Source of the DNA: Lachnospiraceae bacterium
Lineage (GTDB): Bacteria > Bacillota > Clostridia > Lachnospirales > Lachnospiraceae
NCBI GenBank assembly: GCA_910575255.1
Contig: CAJTEM010000024.1
Coordinates: 1 to 64,000, forward strand
Reading direction: 5' to 3'
Length of the DNA: 64,000 nucleotides
A program made the position numbers and the translations under genes. This document shows, one piece after another, positions 1-7,023 of this stretch. Numbering within the stretch: position 1 is the first letter of the stretch; every line of letters starts with the position of its first letter. The notes beneath the pieces were generated by a model. The model made no database searches. It was not told the origin of the DNA and was given only the letters and a program-made list of their open reading frames with translations.

Positions 1-780
1 ATAGTGACGGAAGCAATGAAGGCACTGCCCTCTGGAATGGGATTTTTCCTGTACATACAGGCCGGTTTCCCGCAAGAGGTTCCTAAACCGAAAATCAAAG
101 GTTCCTTTACTAACGGAAAACTCTTGGCCCCTGGCTGCCGGGAACAGACAGCTTTCCGGTTCTGTTTTGATCCCCATAGCAATGCAGTATCTTTCCAGCA
201 TCTCTGTCAATGTCCTGTCCATTGGAACAACACGCTGTTTGTTGTTCTTGGCATGGCGGATCAGGATGGTCCCATTGCGGAAATTTATATCTTTTACCCT
301 GGCGGCAAGCGGTTCTCCCAGGCGGAACCCGCACCCAAGGAGCATCCGGAGCAGCATACAGAACTCCATGTCCGTCCGGCGGGTTTTCGGGTCTGTATGC
401 CTGTTGGCCCAGCTGTCGGCGCAGGACAGAAGCGTTTGGATTTCCCTGTCCGAAAAAATATATGGGACATAGCTGTCTGATGTTTTGGGGCAGGCGGGCA
501 TGAAAACACTGTACCCCTTGTATTGAAGGTACCGCAAAAATTTGCGGAGATAGCTTACCTTATCGCTGACCGTTTTGGGCGCGTTTATCTGCTGGAGTTC
601 CCTGATCCAGTGATTGATGGCTGTTTCCGTAACCCTGTCGGCGTTTTCTGCCACCAGCAGTGAATCGAACGAAAGAAGGGTTCTGCGTGTACTCCGCAAA
701 GTATCATCGCTGACAGTCCCCTGGCTGATTTCCAGATATTCTGCAAGCTCATGTTTGAAAACCGACTGGAACTGTGTCAT
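1..780 (-). CDS. Tyrosine recombinase (phage integrase family), second of an overlapping pair, 3' end outside the window
   Basis: Reading the minus strand from ATG at 780 gives an open frame of 260 codons running off the window edge. It shows an N-terminal SAM-like core-binding region, then a catalytic region with the first arginine in a CGFRLGEPLA context and an LHCFRHY segment matching the H-x-x-R box. The catalytic tyrosine would lie outside the window. Its ATG overlaps the TGA of the upstream recombinase by four bases (ATGA), indicating translational coupling. Overlapping tyrosine recombinase genes are typical of Tn554-like and recombinase-in-trio elements; whether a third gene follows cannot be seen. 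It catalyses strand exchange through a covalent tyrosine intermediate. Confidence 0.85.
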   Translation of the reverse strand, partial: MTQFQSVFKHELAEYLEISQGTVSDDTLRSTRRTLLSFDSLLVAENADRVTETAINHWIRELQQINAPKTVSDKVSYLRKFLRYLQYKGYSVFMPACPKTSDSYVPYIFSDREIQTLLSCADSWANRHTDPKTRRTDMEFCMLLRMLLGCGFRLGEPLAARVKDINFRNGTILIRHAKNNKQRVVPMDRTLTEMLERYCIAMGIKTEPESCLFPAARGQEFSVSKGTFDFRFRNLLRETGLYVQEKSHSRGQCLHCFRHY

Positions 781-1748
781 GACAGGCGCCACCTCCCCTC
801 CAAAAAAGCAGCAAATGTACCTGTCGCCTCCATGACCGGGAGGGCGTAGTTCCGCAGCTGCTCCACATCCAGACTGGCATAGGATTGGATGGCGTTCTGG
901 TCTGTATGCCCAAGGGCTTTCCTTACCGCCTCATAAGGGATGTTGTCATTGACCATGGAACTTGCCAGGGACGACCGGAAAGCATGTGCGCCCTGTTTGC
1001 GTCCCGCCGGATCAATTCCAGCTGCCATAATGGCAGTCCTGACGATCTTGGTGATTGCCTGCACAGAGATATGGCTGTAAGGGGGAACGATGCGGAGAAA
1101 TACATACGGGCTGTCATAGCAGGCCCGTTCTTCCTCTAAATACTGTTTCAGGGCGGCCTTTACATCCGGGACCATGGGAAGTTCAATGTCAACGCCGGTT
1201 TTGTGCTGTGTAAGCAGAATCAGGTTCCTGCCAAAATCCAGTTCCCGGAATGTCATGGATGAGATGTCCCCGCTCCTGATCCCCAGCCGTGTCGCAAGAA
1301 GCAGCACTGCGTAATCACGCTTTCCATGTGGGGAGTCCCGGCCTACGCTATTTTCAATTTTCAGGATTTCTTCTATTGTATAAATAGAAGGGTACGGCTG
1401 CGGCCTCTTGAAAAGAGGAACGATGCCGCTGTAATCCCTGTCGGTATGTCTGGCCTGATATGCATATCTGAGGAATGTCCGGATGTGTGAAAGGTACCAG
1501 TTGCTGCTGACCATTAAACACGCGGCTCCTACATTTTGGGCGTTCATTGCCTGCGGCGCTGCGCAGCCTGTATCAGCCAGGGCGGATAAAAAGTAGTGCC
1601 CAATCTTATCGTGAAGATGGATGCTGCTTTCCTGAAGCCCCTTGCGTTTCCCGTCTTCAAGGTACTCCGCTAAAAGAGCCTCCATTTCCGGATCCAATTC
1701 GTGGTATCCGCATGGCACGGTGTTGGTTTCCCTTGTATGGTAACCCAT
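777..1748 (-). CDS. Tyrosine recombinase (phage integrase family)
   Basis: A 323-residue integrase-family protein. The start is set at ATG 1748, which has AGGAGG about 8 bases upstream; the frame is open to 1835 but without a better ribosome site. Catalytic elements are visible: the arginine in ATRLGIRSGDI, the HAFRSS box (H-x-x-R), GHTD, and the tyrosine in AIQSYASLD. It lies directly before a second recombinase with an ATGA overlap, so both are probably made from one mRNA. The upstream region carries repeated CTCGGATA motifs that could be its binding sites. The C-terminus (GRWRLS) is short and ends in the coupling overlap. Family assignment is firm; target and element are not known. Confidence 0.88.
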   Translation of the reverse strand: MGYHTRETNTVPCGYHELDPEMEALLAEYLEDGKRKGLQESSIHLHDKIGHYFLSALADTGCAAPQAMNAQNVGAACLMVSSNWYLSHIRTFLRYAYQARHTDRDYSGIVPLFKRPQPYPSIYTIEEILKIENSVGRDSPHGKRDYAVLLLATRLGIRSGDISSMTFRELDFGRNLILLTQHKTGVDIELPMVPDVKAALKQYLEEERACYDSPYVFLRIVPPYSHISVQAITKIVRTAIMAAGIDPAGRKQGAHAFRSSLASSMVNDNIPYEAVRKALGHTDQNAIQSYASLDVEQLRNYALPVMEATGTFAAFLEGRWRLS

Positions 1749-1803
1749 AGTTAAAACCTCCTGTTTGATAGCTTTAACTGTACTATGCCCATGTGGATAA
1801 ATT

Positions 1804-1914
1804 TTATCCGAGATTTTTTGCATGAACCCCCGCATACAAAAGGTTTTTAAGAATTTCCTCGGATAATTAAAAATCTCGGATAATGCGCCCTATCCAAGAA
1901 CTCGGATAGGGCGC
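1804..1914. repeat. Cluster of CTCGGATA repeats with a 15-bp inverted repeat
   Basis: TTATCCGAGATTTTT (1804-1818) is repeated exactly in inverted form as AAAAATCTCGGATAA (1869-1883). Further CTCGGATA copies lie at 1858 and 1901, and GGATAAATTTTATCC just upstream (about 1795-1809) is palindromic. The cluster starts about 55 bp upstream of the divergent recombinase gene. The layout fits recombinase binding sites or an element terminus; function is inferred. Confidence 0.5.
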
Positions 1915-2089
1915 AATTATACACCACTTGGAAAGTGGTGCATTGCGCCCTGCCGGGAGCGGTCTCCGCTGCTGCTCCGGTCGGCGCAGAACCAACGTCC
2001 ACTGGACGTTGTGCGCCCTGCGCACAGCAGATGATTTCCGTGATTTTCAATCTGCTCCAATCATCACAGGGGAAGTTACACTTCCCCTG
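1885..2089 (+). other. oriT-like multi-hairpin region of IME1
   Basis: A chain of hairpins: GCGCCCTATCC/GGATAGGGCGC (1885-1914), CACCACTT/AAGTGGTG (1922-1940) followed directly by CATTGCGCCCTGCC, AACGTCCA/TGGACGTT (1994-2010), GTGCGC/GCGCAC (2011-2025), AGCAGAT/ATCTGCT (2026-2056) and CAGGGGAAGT/ACTTCCCCTG (2067-2089). A hairpin followed by TGCGCCCT is the known layout of IncQ-type oriT sites nicked by MobA relaxases. The same order of elements recurs at 13301-13383 before the second MobA/L gene. The relaxase of this element starts about 0.8 kb downstream. Confidence 0.55.
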
Positions 2090-2235
2090 CGCTGGCTTTG
2101 CCAGCTACCCCTTTGTGGACTTGCCACTCGAAAATCTTTTAGAAAGCGTATTCCATTTAGCAAGTTAAAGCTGTATAATAAGGCCAGCGATAAAATGAGA
2201 TTTTTCAAACATTCACTAATGCAGAGGAGGATAAA

Positions 2236-2709
2236 ATGCCATACATATTTCAATCAATGAAAGACACGGAAAAATTAACAGATAGCAGTAAACTATATAA
2301 TTTTATTGAAGGATTTTCAGATTATGAAAATCAGTTTTCTCTTATATGCGGTAAAATCAAAGCGTTATTTGGTCAACCAATCTATGAAACAGAAAATTTG
2401 GAAAATCTTTTTTTATATTGCATTTTAACAATATCTGAAGAAGGGGAAGAAATTTACTTAAACATTTACTGTGCAGGCTCAGGTCCCGCAGTTGGCGGTA
2501 TGCAAGATGAAAAATCCAGAAAAGCGGCAAAGGCTTTAGTAAATTATGTCTGGCAGGCCGAACCGGTTAACTACACACATAAAGCTTACTATTTAGACGG
2601 ACCTTCTGTTCTTGAATTTGGAATTAAAAATGGTTCTCCTTATTATAACGAAACGGAGTTAAAACTTTCGGAAAAAGAATTTACAGAACTGTATACACAT
2701 TTATCGTAA
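2236..2709 (+). CDS. Hypothetical protein, AT-rich, acidic
   Basis: A 157-residue protein with a strong ribosome site (AGAGGAGG, 6-8 bases before the ATG). No signal peptide or membrane segment is visible. The sequence is acidic and rich in aromatic residues (for example ENLFLYCILTIS and LNIYCAGSGPAVGG), compatible with a small globular cytosolic protein. It is clearly more AT-rich than the relaxase gene downstream, suggesting separate acquisition. I do not recognise the family. It lies between the oriT-like region and the relaxase; polymorphic-toxin immunity proteins can look similar, but no toxin gene is adjacent, so no function is proposed. Confidence 0.6.
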   Translation: MPYIFQSMKDTEKLTDSSKLYNFIEGFSDYENQFSLICGKIKALFGQPIYETENLENLFLYCILTISEEGEEIYLNIYCAGSGPAVGGMQDEKSRKAAKALVNYVWQAEPVNYTHKAYYLDGPSVLEFGIKNGSPYYNETELKLSEKEFTELYTHLS

Positions 2710-2826
2710 AACCTCAAAATATGTATCCTTTCTGCCTTTATGAAAGTTCATAACATGAGGGAAAAGGATAAAAATGATAGTCCATCAAAAAACTGAATAT
2801 CTCGCCGCCCATCAGCGGCACACCCA

Positions 2827-2862
2827 AGCAGGAAATCTGAAAAGGTATCCTGCTATTTTTTT
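2827..2862 (+). terminator. Intrinsic terminator or attenuator before mobA
   Basis: AGCAGGA (2827-2833) pairs with TCCTGCT (2848-2854) and is followed by ATTTTTTT. It ends about 20 bases before the ribosome site of the relaxase, so it may isolate or attenuate mob expression. Confidence 0.6.
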
Positions 2863-2894
2863 GCCCGGAATCCGGGAGAAAGGAGGACGCACTT

Positions 2895-4484
2895 TTGCCA
2901 TGTCCGCATTGTAAAATCACCATCATTAAGCGGAGCAACAATGAATCCGCCGTTTCTGCCGCCGCCTACCAGAGCGGCGAGAAGCTGTTCTCTGAATACG
3001 ACCAGGAGCAGAAATACTATCCCTACAAGAACGAAGTCACCCACAAGGAAATCCTGCTCCCGCCCCATGTGCCGCCGGAATATGCCGACCGCAATACCTT
3101 ATGGAACTCTGCCGAAGCACAGGAAAAACAATGGAACTCCCAACTAGCCCGGAGGTTCGTGCTTGCCATCCCAAGGGAAATCCCATCGGAACAGTACGCC
3201 GACCTTATCCGTGACTACTGCCGGGAGTTTTTTGTTTCCAAGGGCATGATTGCCGACTTTGCCATCCACGACAAGGGGGACGGCAACCCCCACGCCCATA
3301 TCCTGCTCACCATGCGGGCAATGGACGAAAAAGGCAGATGGCTACCCAAGTGCCGCAAGGTATACGACCTTGACGAGAGCAGCGAAAAAATCCGGCTCCC
3401 GTCCGGCAGGTGGAAAAGCCACAAGGAGAATACGGTAGACTGGAACGACCAGAAGTATGCTGAAATCTGGCGGCAGGGATGGGCGGACACGGCTAACCGC
3501 TACTTAGAAGCCAATCACCGCCCGGAACGGCTTGACCTGCGCTCCTATGCCCGACAAGGGATTGATAAAATCCCCACCGTCCACATGGGGGCAGCCGTCT
3601 GCCAGATGGAGAAGAAAGGAATCCAGACCAACATCGGTAACCTAAACCGGGACATTAAAGCCGCCAACTCCCTTATGCAGTCCATCCGCCAGATAGTGCG
3701 CCACTTAAAAGGCTGGATTGCCGATTTAAAGGAGAAAAAAGCCATGCTGCTGGAAGCATTGGAACAGGACAGGGAGCCGACACTCCCGGAACTGCTCCAC
3801 CAGTATTTAGAACTGCGGAGCGGGCAGCGTGCCGACTGGACTTCCAAAGGGAAGCTAAAAGGCACCGTTGCCGACTTCAATAAAGTACAGGCGGCAATGG
3901 ATTTTCTGCGGGAAAAAGGAATCTCCACCGTGGAGAGCCTTGACACCCGGCTGGACGAAATCAGCCAGACCGCCGTTTCTGTCATGGAGGGCATGAAAAA
4001 AAGCGAGAAGCGTATCAAAGCCATCGACACCATGCTGTCCTACATTGATAAATACGAAGCCAACAAGCCAGTCCATAAGGAGTACGCCGCTATCGGCTGG
4101 AAGAAGAAAAAAGAGCAGTTTGCGGAGAGCCACCGGGAGGAACTGGACGCTTACAATGCCGCCATCCGGTATTTGAAAGCCAGCCTGAAAGGCCATTCCT
4201 ACTCCCGCAAAGATTTGGAAGCGGAACGGGAACAGCTTGCTGCCGCCCTGCCGGAACAGGGGGAGGAACTGGAAGCGGTTCAGGCAGATGTAAAAGTGCT
4301 GCGGGATGTGCGCCGCTGGCTCAACCAAGTGTTGCCATCCGAGCAGTACCGACAGACCGCCGAGCCGGGGAAGAAACCGTCCGTACAGGGGAACCTGAAA
4401 GGGCGGCAGGAACGCATCCGGCAGGAGCAGGCAGAGAAACGCCAGCCGCCCCGGACACAGAAACAACAGAATATGGAACTTTAA
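2895..4484 (+). CDS. mobA: MobA/MobL family relaxase of IME1
   Basis: A 529-residue relaxase read from a TTG start that has AGGAGG about 9 bases upstream; the frame then reads MPCPHCKITIIKRSNNESAV, typical of the family N-terminus. The SAVSAAAYQSGEKL segment and the metal-binding HDKGDGNPHAHILLTMR motif (about residues 124-140) mark the MobA/MobL nickase domain, which cuts one strand at oriT and stays attached to the 5' end. The C-terminal half (about residues 260-500) is charged and coiled-coil-like. It probably acts on the hairpin region at 1885-2089 and uses a conjugation channel supplied by an ICE. A related copy lies in IME2. Confidence 0.9.
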   Translation: MPCPHCKITIIKRSNNESAVSAAAYQSGEKLFSEYDQEQKYYPYKNEVTHKEILLPPHVPPEYADRNTLWNSAEAQEKQWNSQLARRFVLAIPREIPSEQYADLIRDYCREFFVSKGMIADFAIHDKGDGNPHAHILLTMRAMDEKGRWLPKCRKVYDLDESSEKIRLPSGRWKSHKENTVDWNDQKYAEIWRQGWADTANRYLEANHRPERLDLRSYARQGIDKIPTVHMGAAVCQMEKKGIQTNIGNLNRDIKAANSLMQSIRQIVRHLKGWIADLKEKKAMLLEALEQDREPTLPELLHQYLELRSGQRADWTSKGKLKGTVADFNKVQAAMDFLREKGISTVESLDTRLDEISQTAVSVMEGMKKSEKRIKAIDTMLSYIDKYEANKPVHKEYAAIGWKKKKEQFAESHREELDAYNAAIRYLKASLKGHSYSRKDLEAEREQLAAALPEQGEELEAVQADVKVLRDVRRWLNQVLPSEQYRQTAEPGKKPSVQGNLKGRQERIRQEQAEKRQPPRTQKQQNMEL

Positions 4485-4486
4485 AC

Positions 4487-4536
4487 AGGCACTTGTTTTG
4501 TGATTGGAAATCGCTGGCAGGTGCTTTTTTATTTTG
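4487..4536 (+). terminator. Intrinsic terminator after mobA
   Basis: GGCACTTG and CAGGTGC form a stem (with one G-U pair) followed by TTTTTTATTTT, just after the relaxase stop codon. Confidence 0.55.
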
Positions 4537-4555
4537 AACAAGATGGATTTACAGA

Positions 4556-4586
4556 CAACGTGAACGACATTGTGTCGCTCACGTTG
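4556..4586 (+). promoter_or_regulatory. Hairpin or operator before the primase gene
   Basis: CAACGTGA at 4556-4563 and TCACGTTG at 4579-4586 form an 8-bp inverted repeat, with an inner CGAC/GTCG pair. It lies just upstream of the AGGAGG that serves the CHC2 gene and has no following T-run, so an operator or structured leader is more likely than a terminator. Confidence 0.45.
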
Positions 4587-4609
4587 GGATTATCAGGAGG
4601 GAACGCCTA

Positions 4610-5257
4610 TTGAACGTATTTGAAGCCGTGAAGCAGTCCGTCACCACAAGGCAGGCTGCGGAGCGTTACGGAATCAAAGTAAACCGGAATGGGATGTGCG
4701 TCTGCCCGTTCCATAACGACAAAAACCCAAGCATGAAGGTTGACCGCCGCTTTTACTGTTTCGGCTGCGGAGCCACCGGGGACGTGATTGACTTCGTTTC
4801 CCGGCTCCACGGTATCGGCAGCAAAGAAGCCGCCCTCATGCTGGCACAGGACTTCTCCATCCCCTATGAGGATGGCAGGAACGCAAGGAAGCAGCCCATC
4901 CGACCACGCCTGCGTAGGGAAACGGAGGAACAGAAATTTAAGCGCATGGAGCGGCACTGCTTCCGGGTGCTGTCCGACTATTACCATCTCCTGCGCCGCT
5001 GGAAGGAAGAATACGCCCCCAAACAGCCGGATGAAGCATGGAATCCCCGGTTTATAGAAGCCCTGCAAAACATGAGCCGTCTGGAATATCTGATGGACGT
5101 AATTCTATCGGGGGAACTTCCAGAGCGGGCAGCCCTTATCACAGGACACGGAAAGGAAGTGAGGAACCTTGAAAGACGAATGGCAGAACTTACCGCCCCA
5201 GATACGGCAGGAAGTAAAGAACATGGCAGAAAACACCGAGCCGCCCCGGAACGTTGA
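4610..5257 (+). CDS. CHC2 zinc-finger DNA primase-like protein
   Basis: A 215-residue protein from a TTG start preceded by AGGAGG. Residues 28-60 contain the CHC2 zinc ribbon of DnaG-type primases: CPFH (Cys32, His35) and CFGCG (Cys50, Cys53). No TOPRIM catalytic domain follows, so this is the DNA-binding part only; in mobilizable elements such proteins usually work with a downstream VapE/D5-like ATPase. The C-terminal part is basic and helical. The gene overlaps the VapE gene by about 90 bases, indicating coupled expression. Likely role: priming or origin recognition during replication of the excised element. Confidence 0.85.
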   Translation: MNVFEAVKQSVTTRQAAERYGIKVNRNGMCVCPFHNDKNPSMKVDRRFYCFGCGATGDVIDFVSRLHGIGSKEAALMLAQDFSIPYEDGRNARKQPIRPRLRRETEEQKFKRMERHCFRVLSDYYHLLRRWKEEYAPKQPDEAWNPRFIEALQNMSRLEYLMDVILSGELPERAALITGHGKEVRNLERRMAELTAPDTAGSKEHGRKHRAAPER

Positions 5258-6566
5258 GGAAGTAAAGGCTATGCTGGAAACCACCGAAAAAGGCGGCTTC
5301 CGAAACAGTATCCGCAACTGCCTGACCGTGTTTCAGTGCGACCCGCTCCTTTCCGGGGCGGTTGCCTATAACCTGCTGACCGACCGCACCGATATTTTAA
5401 AGCCCATCGGCTACCAAAGACCCCCAAACAGCCCCATGACCGACACGGACATGAAATATATCCGGCTGTATCTGGAAGAAACTTACGGTCTGACCAGTGA
5501 AAAGAAGATACAGGACGCTGCCGACCTTGCCGCCAACGAGAACAGCTACCACCCTGTCCGGGAGTATTTAAACAGCCTGACATGGGACGGGACTGAACGG
5601 ATACGCTCCTGCCTGCGGTATTTTTTAGGAGCCGGTGAGGACGATTACACATACCAATCCCTGCGCCTGTTTTTGTTGGGAGCCATCCACCGGGCATTTT
5701 CCCCTGGCTGCAAGTTTGAAGTCATGCTCTGTCTGGTGGGCGGTCAGGGAGCCGGGAAGTCCACCTTCTTCCGTCTGCTGGCAGTCAAAGACGAGTGGTT
5801 TTCGGACGATTTGCGGAAGCTGGACGATGACAATGTATACCGGAAGCTGCAAGGTCACTGGATAATCGAAATGTCGGAGATGATTGCCACCGCAAACGCA
5901 AAGAGCATAGAGGAAATCAAGTCATTTTTGAGCCGCCAGAAGGAAGTTTACAAGATACCCTACGAAACCCACCCGGCAGACCGCCCAAGGCAGTGCGTGT
6001 TTGGCGGCACGTCCAATGCCCTTGACTTCCTGCCCCTTGACCGCTCCGGCAACCGCCGCTTTATTCCCATACAGGTATGCCCGGAACAGGCGCAAATCCA
6101 TATCTTAGAGGACGAAGCCGCTTCCAGAGCCTATTTAAGCCAGGTATGGGCGGAAGCGATGGAGATTTACAAAAGCGGCAGATGGAAGCTGACATTCAGC
6201 CCGGAAATGGTGCGCTATCTAAAAGAACACCAGCGGGACTTTATGCCGGAGGACACCAAAGCCGGGATGATTCAGGCTTTCCTTGACAGCTACCCCGGCG
6301 ATACCATCTGCTCCAAACAGCTTTACAAAGAAGCCTTAAACCACGCTTTTGACGAGCCGAAACAATGGGAAATCCGGGAAATCAACGAGATAATGAACCA
6401 GTGCGTCACCGGCTGGAAGTATTTCTCCAATCCCCGGATGTTTGCCGGATACGGCAGACAAAAAGGATGGGAACGGGAGCAGCCGACAACGGACACCGGC
6501 AACGGGGCGGGAAAAACGCTAGAGGGATTTACACCAGTGCCGGAGCAGATGGAACTTCCTTTCTGA
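5169..6566 (+). CDS. VapE family (virulence-associated E) helicase/ATPase
   Basis: A 465-residue protein of the VapE/D5-like P-loop family. The TTG start at 5169 has GAGG close upstream; an internal ATG at 5223 is an alternative. Walker A is GGQGAGKST (about residues 192-200), followed by ELLRKLDDDNVY-like and GHWIIEMSEM segments typical of the family, a sensor-like TSNALDFLPLDRSGNRRF segment, and a helical C-terminus. Such proteins act as replicative helicases beside primases in phage satellites and mobilizable islands. With the CHC2 gene and the iteron-like repeats just downstream it forms a plausible replication module for IME1. Confidence 0.87.
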   Translation: MKDEWQNLPPQIRQEVKNMAENTEPPRNVEEVKAMLETTEKGGFRNSIRNCLTVFQCDPLLSGAVAYNLLTDRTDILKPIGYQRPPNSPMTDTDMKYIRLYLEETYGLTSEKKIQDAADLAANENSYHPVREYLNSLTWDGTERIRSCLRYFLGAGEDDYTYQSLRLFLLGAIHRAFSPGCKFEVMLCLVGGQGAGKSTFFRLLAVKDEWFSDDLRKLDDDNVYRKLQGHWIIEMSEMIATANAKSIEEIKSFLSRQKEVYKIPYETHPADRPRQCVFGGTSNALDFLPLDRSGNRRFIPIQVCPEQAQIHILEDEAASRAYLSQVWAEAMEIYKSGRWKLTFSPEMVRYLKEHQRDFMPEDTKAGMIQAFLDSYPGDTICSKQLYKEALNHAFDEPKQWEIREINEIMNQCVTGWKYFSNPRMFAGYGRQKGWEREQPTTDTGNGAGKTLEGFTPVPEQMELPF

Positions 6567-6586
6567 AAAAATCCGGCAAATGACAG

Positions 6587-6773
6587 CCCGTTGCACACTT
6601 CGTTGCTACCCCGTTGCCGAGCCGGTTGCCGGGGAAAATCCCGTAACTATCGGCTTTTCTCCCCTTTAACAACCAAAGCAACAGAAAAATAAAAGAAAAA
6701 GTATAAAATAACCCAACAGCCAGACAAGGATTAGTTTCATGGTTTTTTGAAGCCCGTTGCCGGACTTCGTTGC
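6587..6773 (+). repeat. Iteron-like CCGTTGC repeats with AT-rich core (putative origin)
   Basis: The octamer CCCGTTGC or a close variant occurs at 6587, 6599, 6610 and 6622 (11-12 bp spacing) and again at 6753 and 6766. Between the clusters lies an A/T-rich stretch (about 6662-6712). Repeats at helical spacing beside an AT-rich segment and next to primase/helicase genes resemble an iteron origin of replication. Function is inferred. Confidence 0.5.
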
Positions 6774-6798
6774 CGACCTTCCCTGTCTGGCTGTTTTC
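6716..6798 (+). terminator. Long inverted repeat with T-run
   Basis: ACAGCCAGACA (6716-6726) and TGTCTGGCTGT (6784-6794) are perfect inverted copies separated by 57 bases that include two CCGTTGC repeats; TTTTC follows. It could be a terminator or a foldback structure of the putative origin. Confidence 0.45.
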
Positions 6799-6819
6799 AT
6801 CTATGGAGGACAACTGCCT

Positions 6820-7017
6820 ATGGCGAAAAATAAAACAGAGATTCATGTCACCACAATATTTGACGGCGAACTGGACGCTACGGACGTTTTCGTGAGCCTT
6901 ATCGCACAGAAACACAGCAGAAAAACAGATAAAGATTATCTTGCTAAACCACAAGAAATAGGGTATAATAAAGATGAGGTTCCAAGTGACCGTGTTCCGT
7001 CTGGATTGTGCGGGTAA
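6820..7017 (+). CDS. Small TnpW-like protein upstream of the recombinase
   Basis: A 65-residue protein starting at ATG 6820 (GGAGGA about 8 bases upstream). The N-terminus reads KTEIHVTTIFDGELDATDVF; the C-terminal half is polar. It occupies the same place, just before the serine recombinase, as TnpW in IME2 and a 63-residue gene in IME3, and in all three the sequence begins with a lysine-rich stretch. A role as recombination accessory or directionality factor is possible but not shown. The last part of the gene overlaps a good promoter for the recombinase. Confidence 0.65.
   Translation: MAKNKTEIHVTTIFDGELDATDVFVSLIAQKHSRKTDKDYLAKPQEIGYNKDEVPSDRVPSGLCG
6941..6969 (+). promoter_or_regulatory. 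Promoter for the IME1 recombinase
   Basis: TTGCTA at 6941-6946 and TATAAT at 6964-6969 are 17 bases apart. The promoter lies inside the small upstream gene, about 55 bases before the recombinase ATG. Confidence 0.6.
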
Positions 7018-7023
7018 ACGGTT

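Noticed and set aside
1847-2050. A 67-codon minus-strand frame before the tyrosine recombinases
   Set aside because: It is made up of the oriT-like hairpins and CTCGGATA repeats and has no protein-like character.
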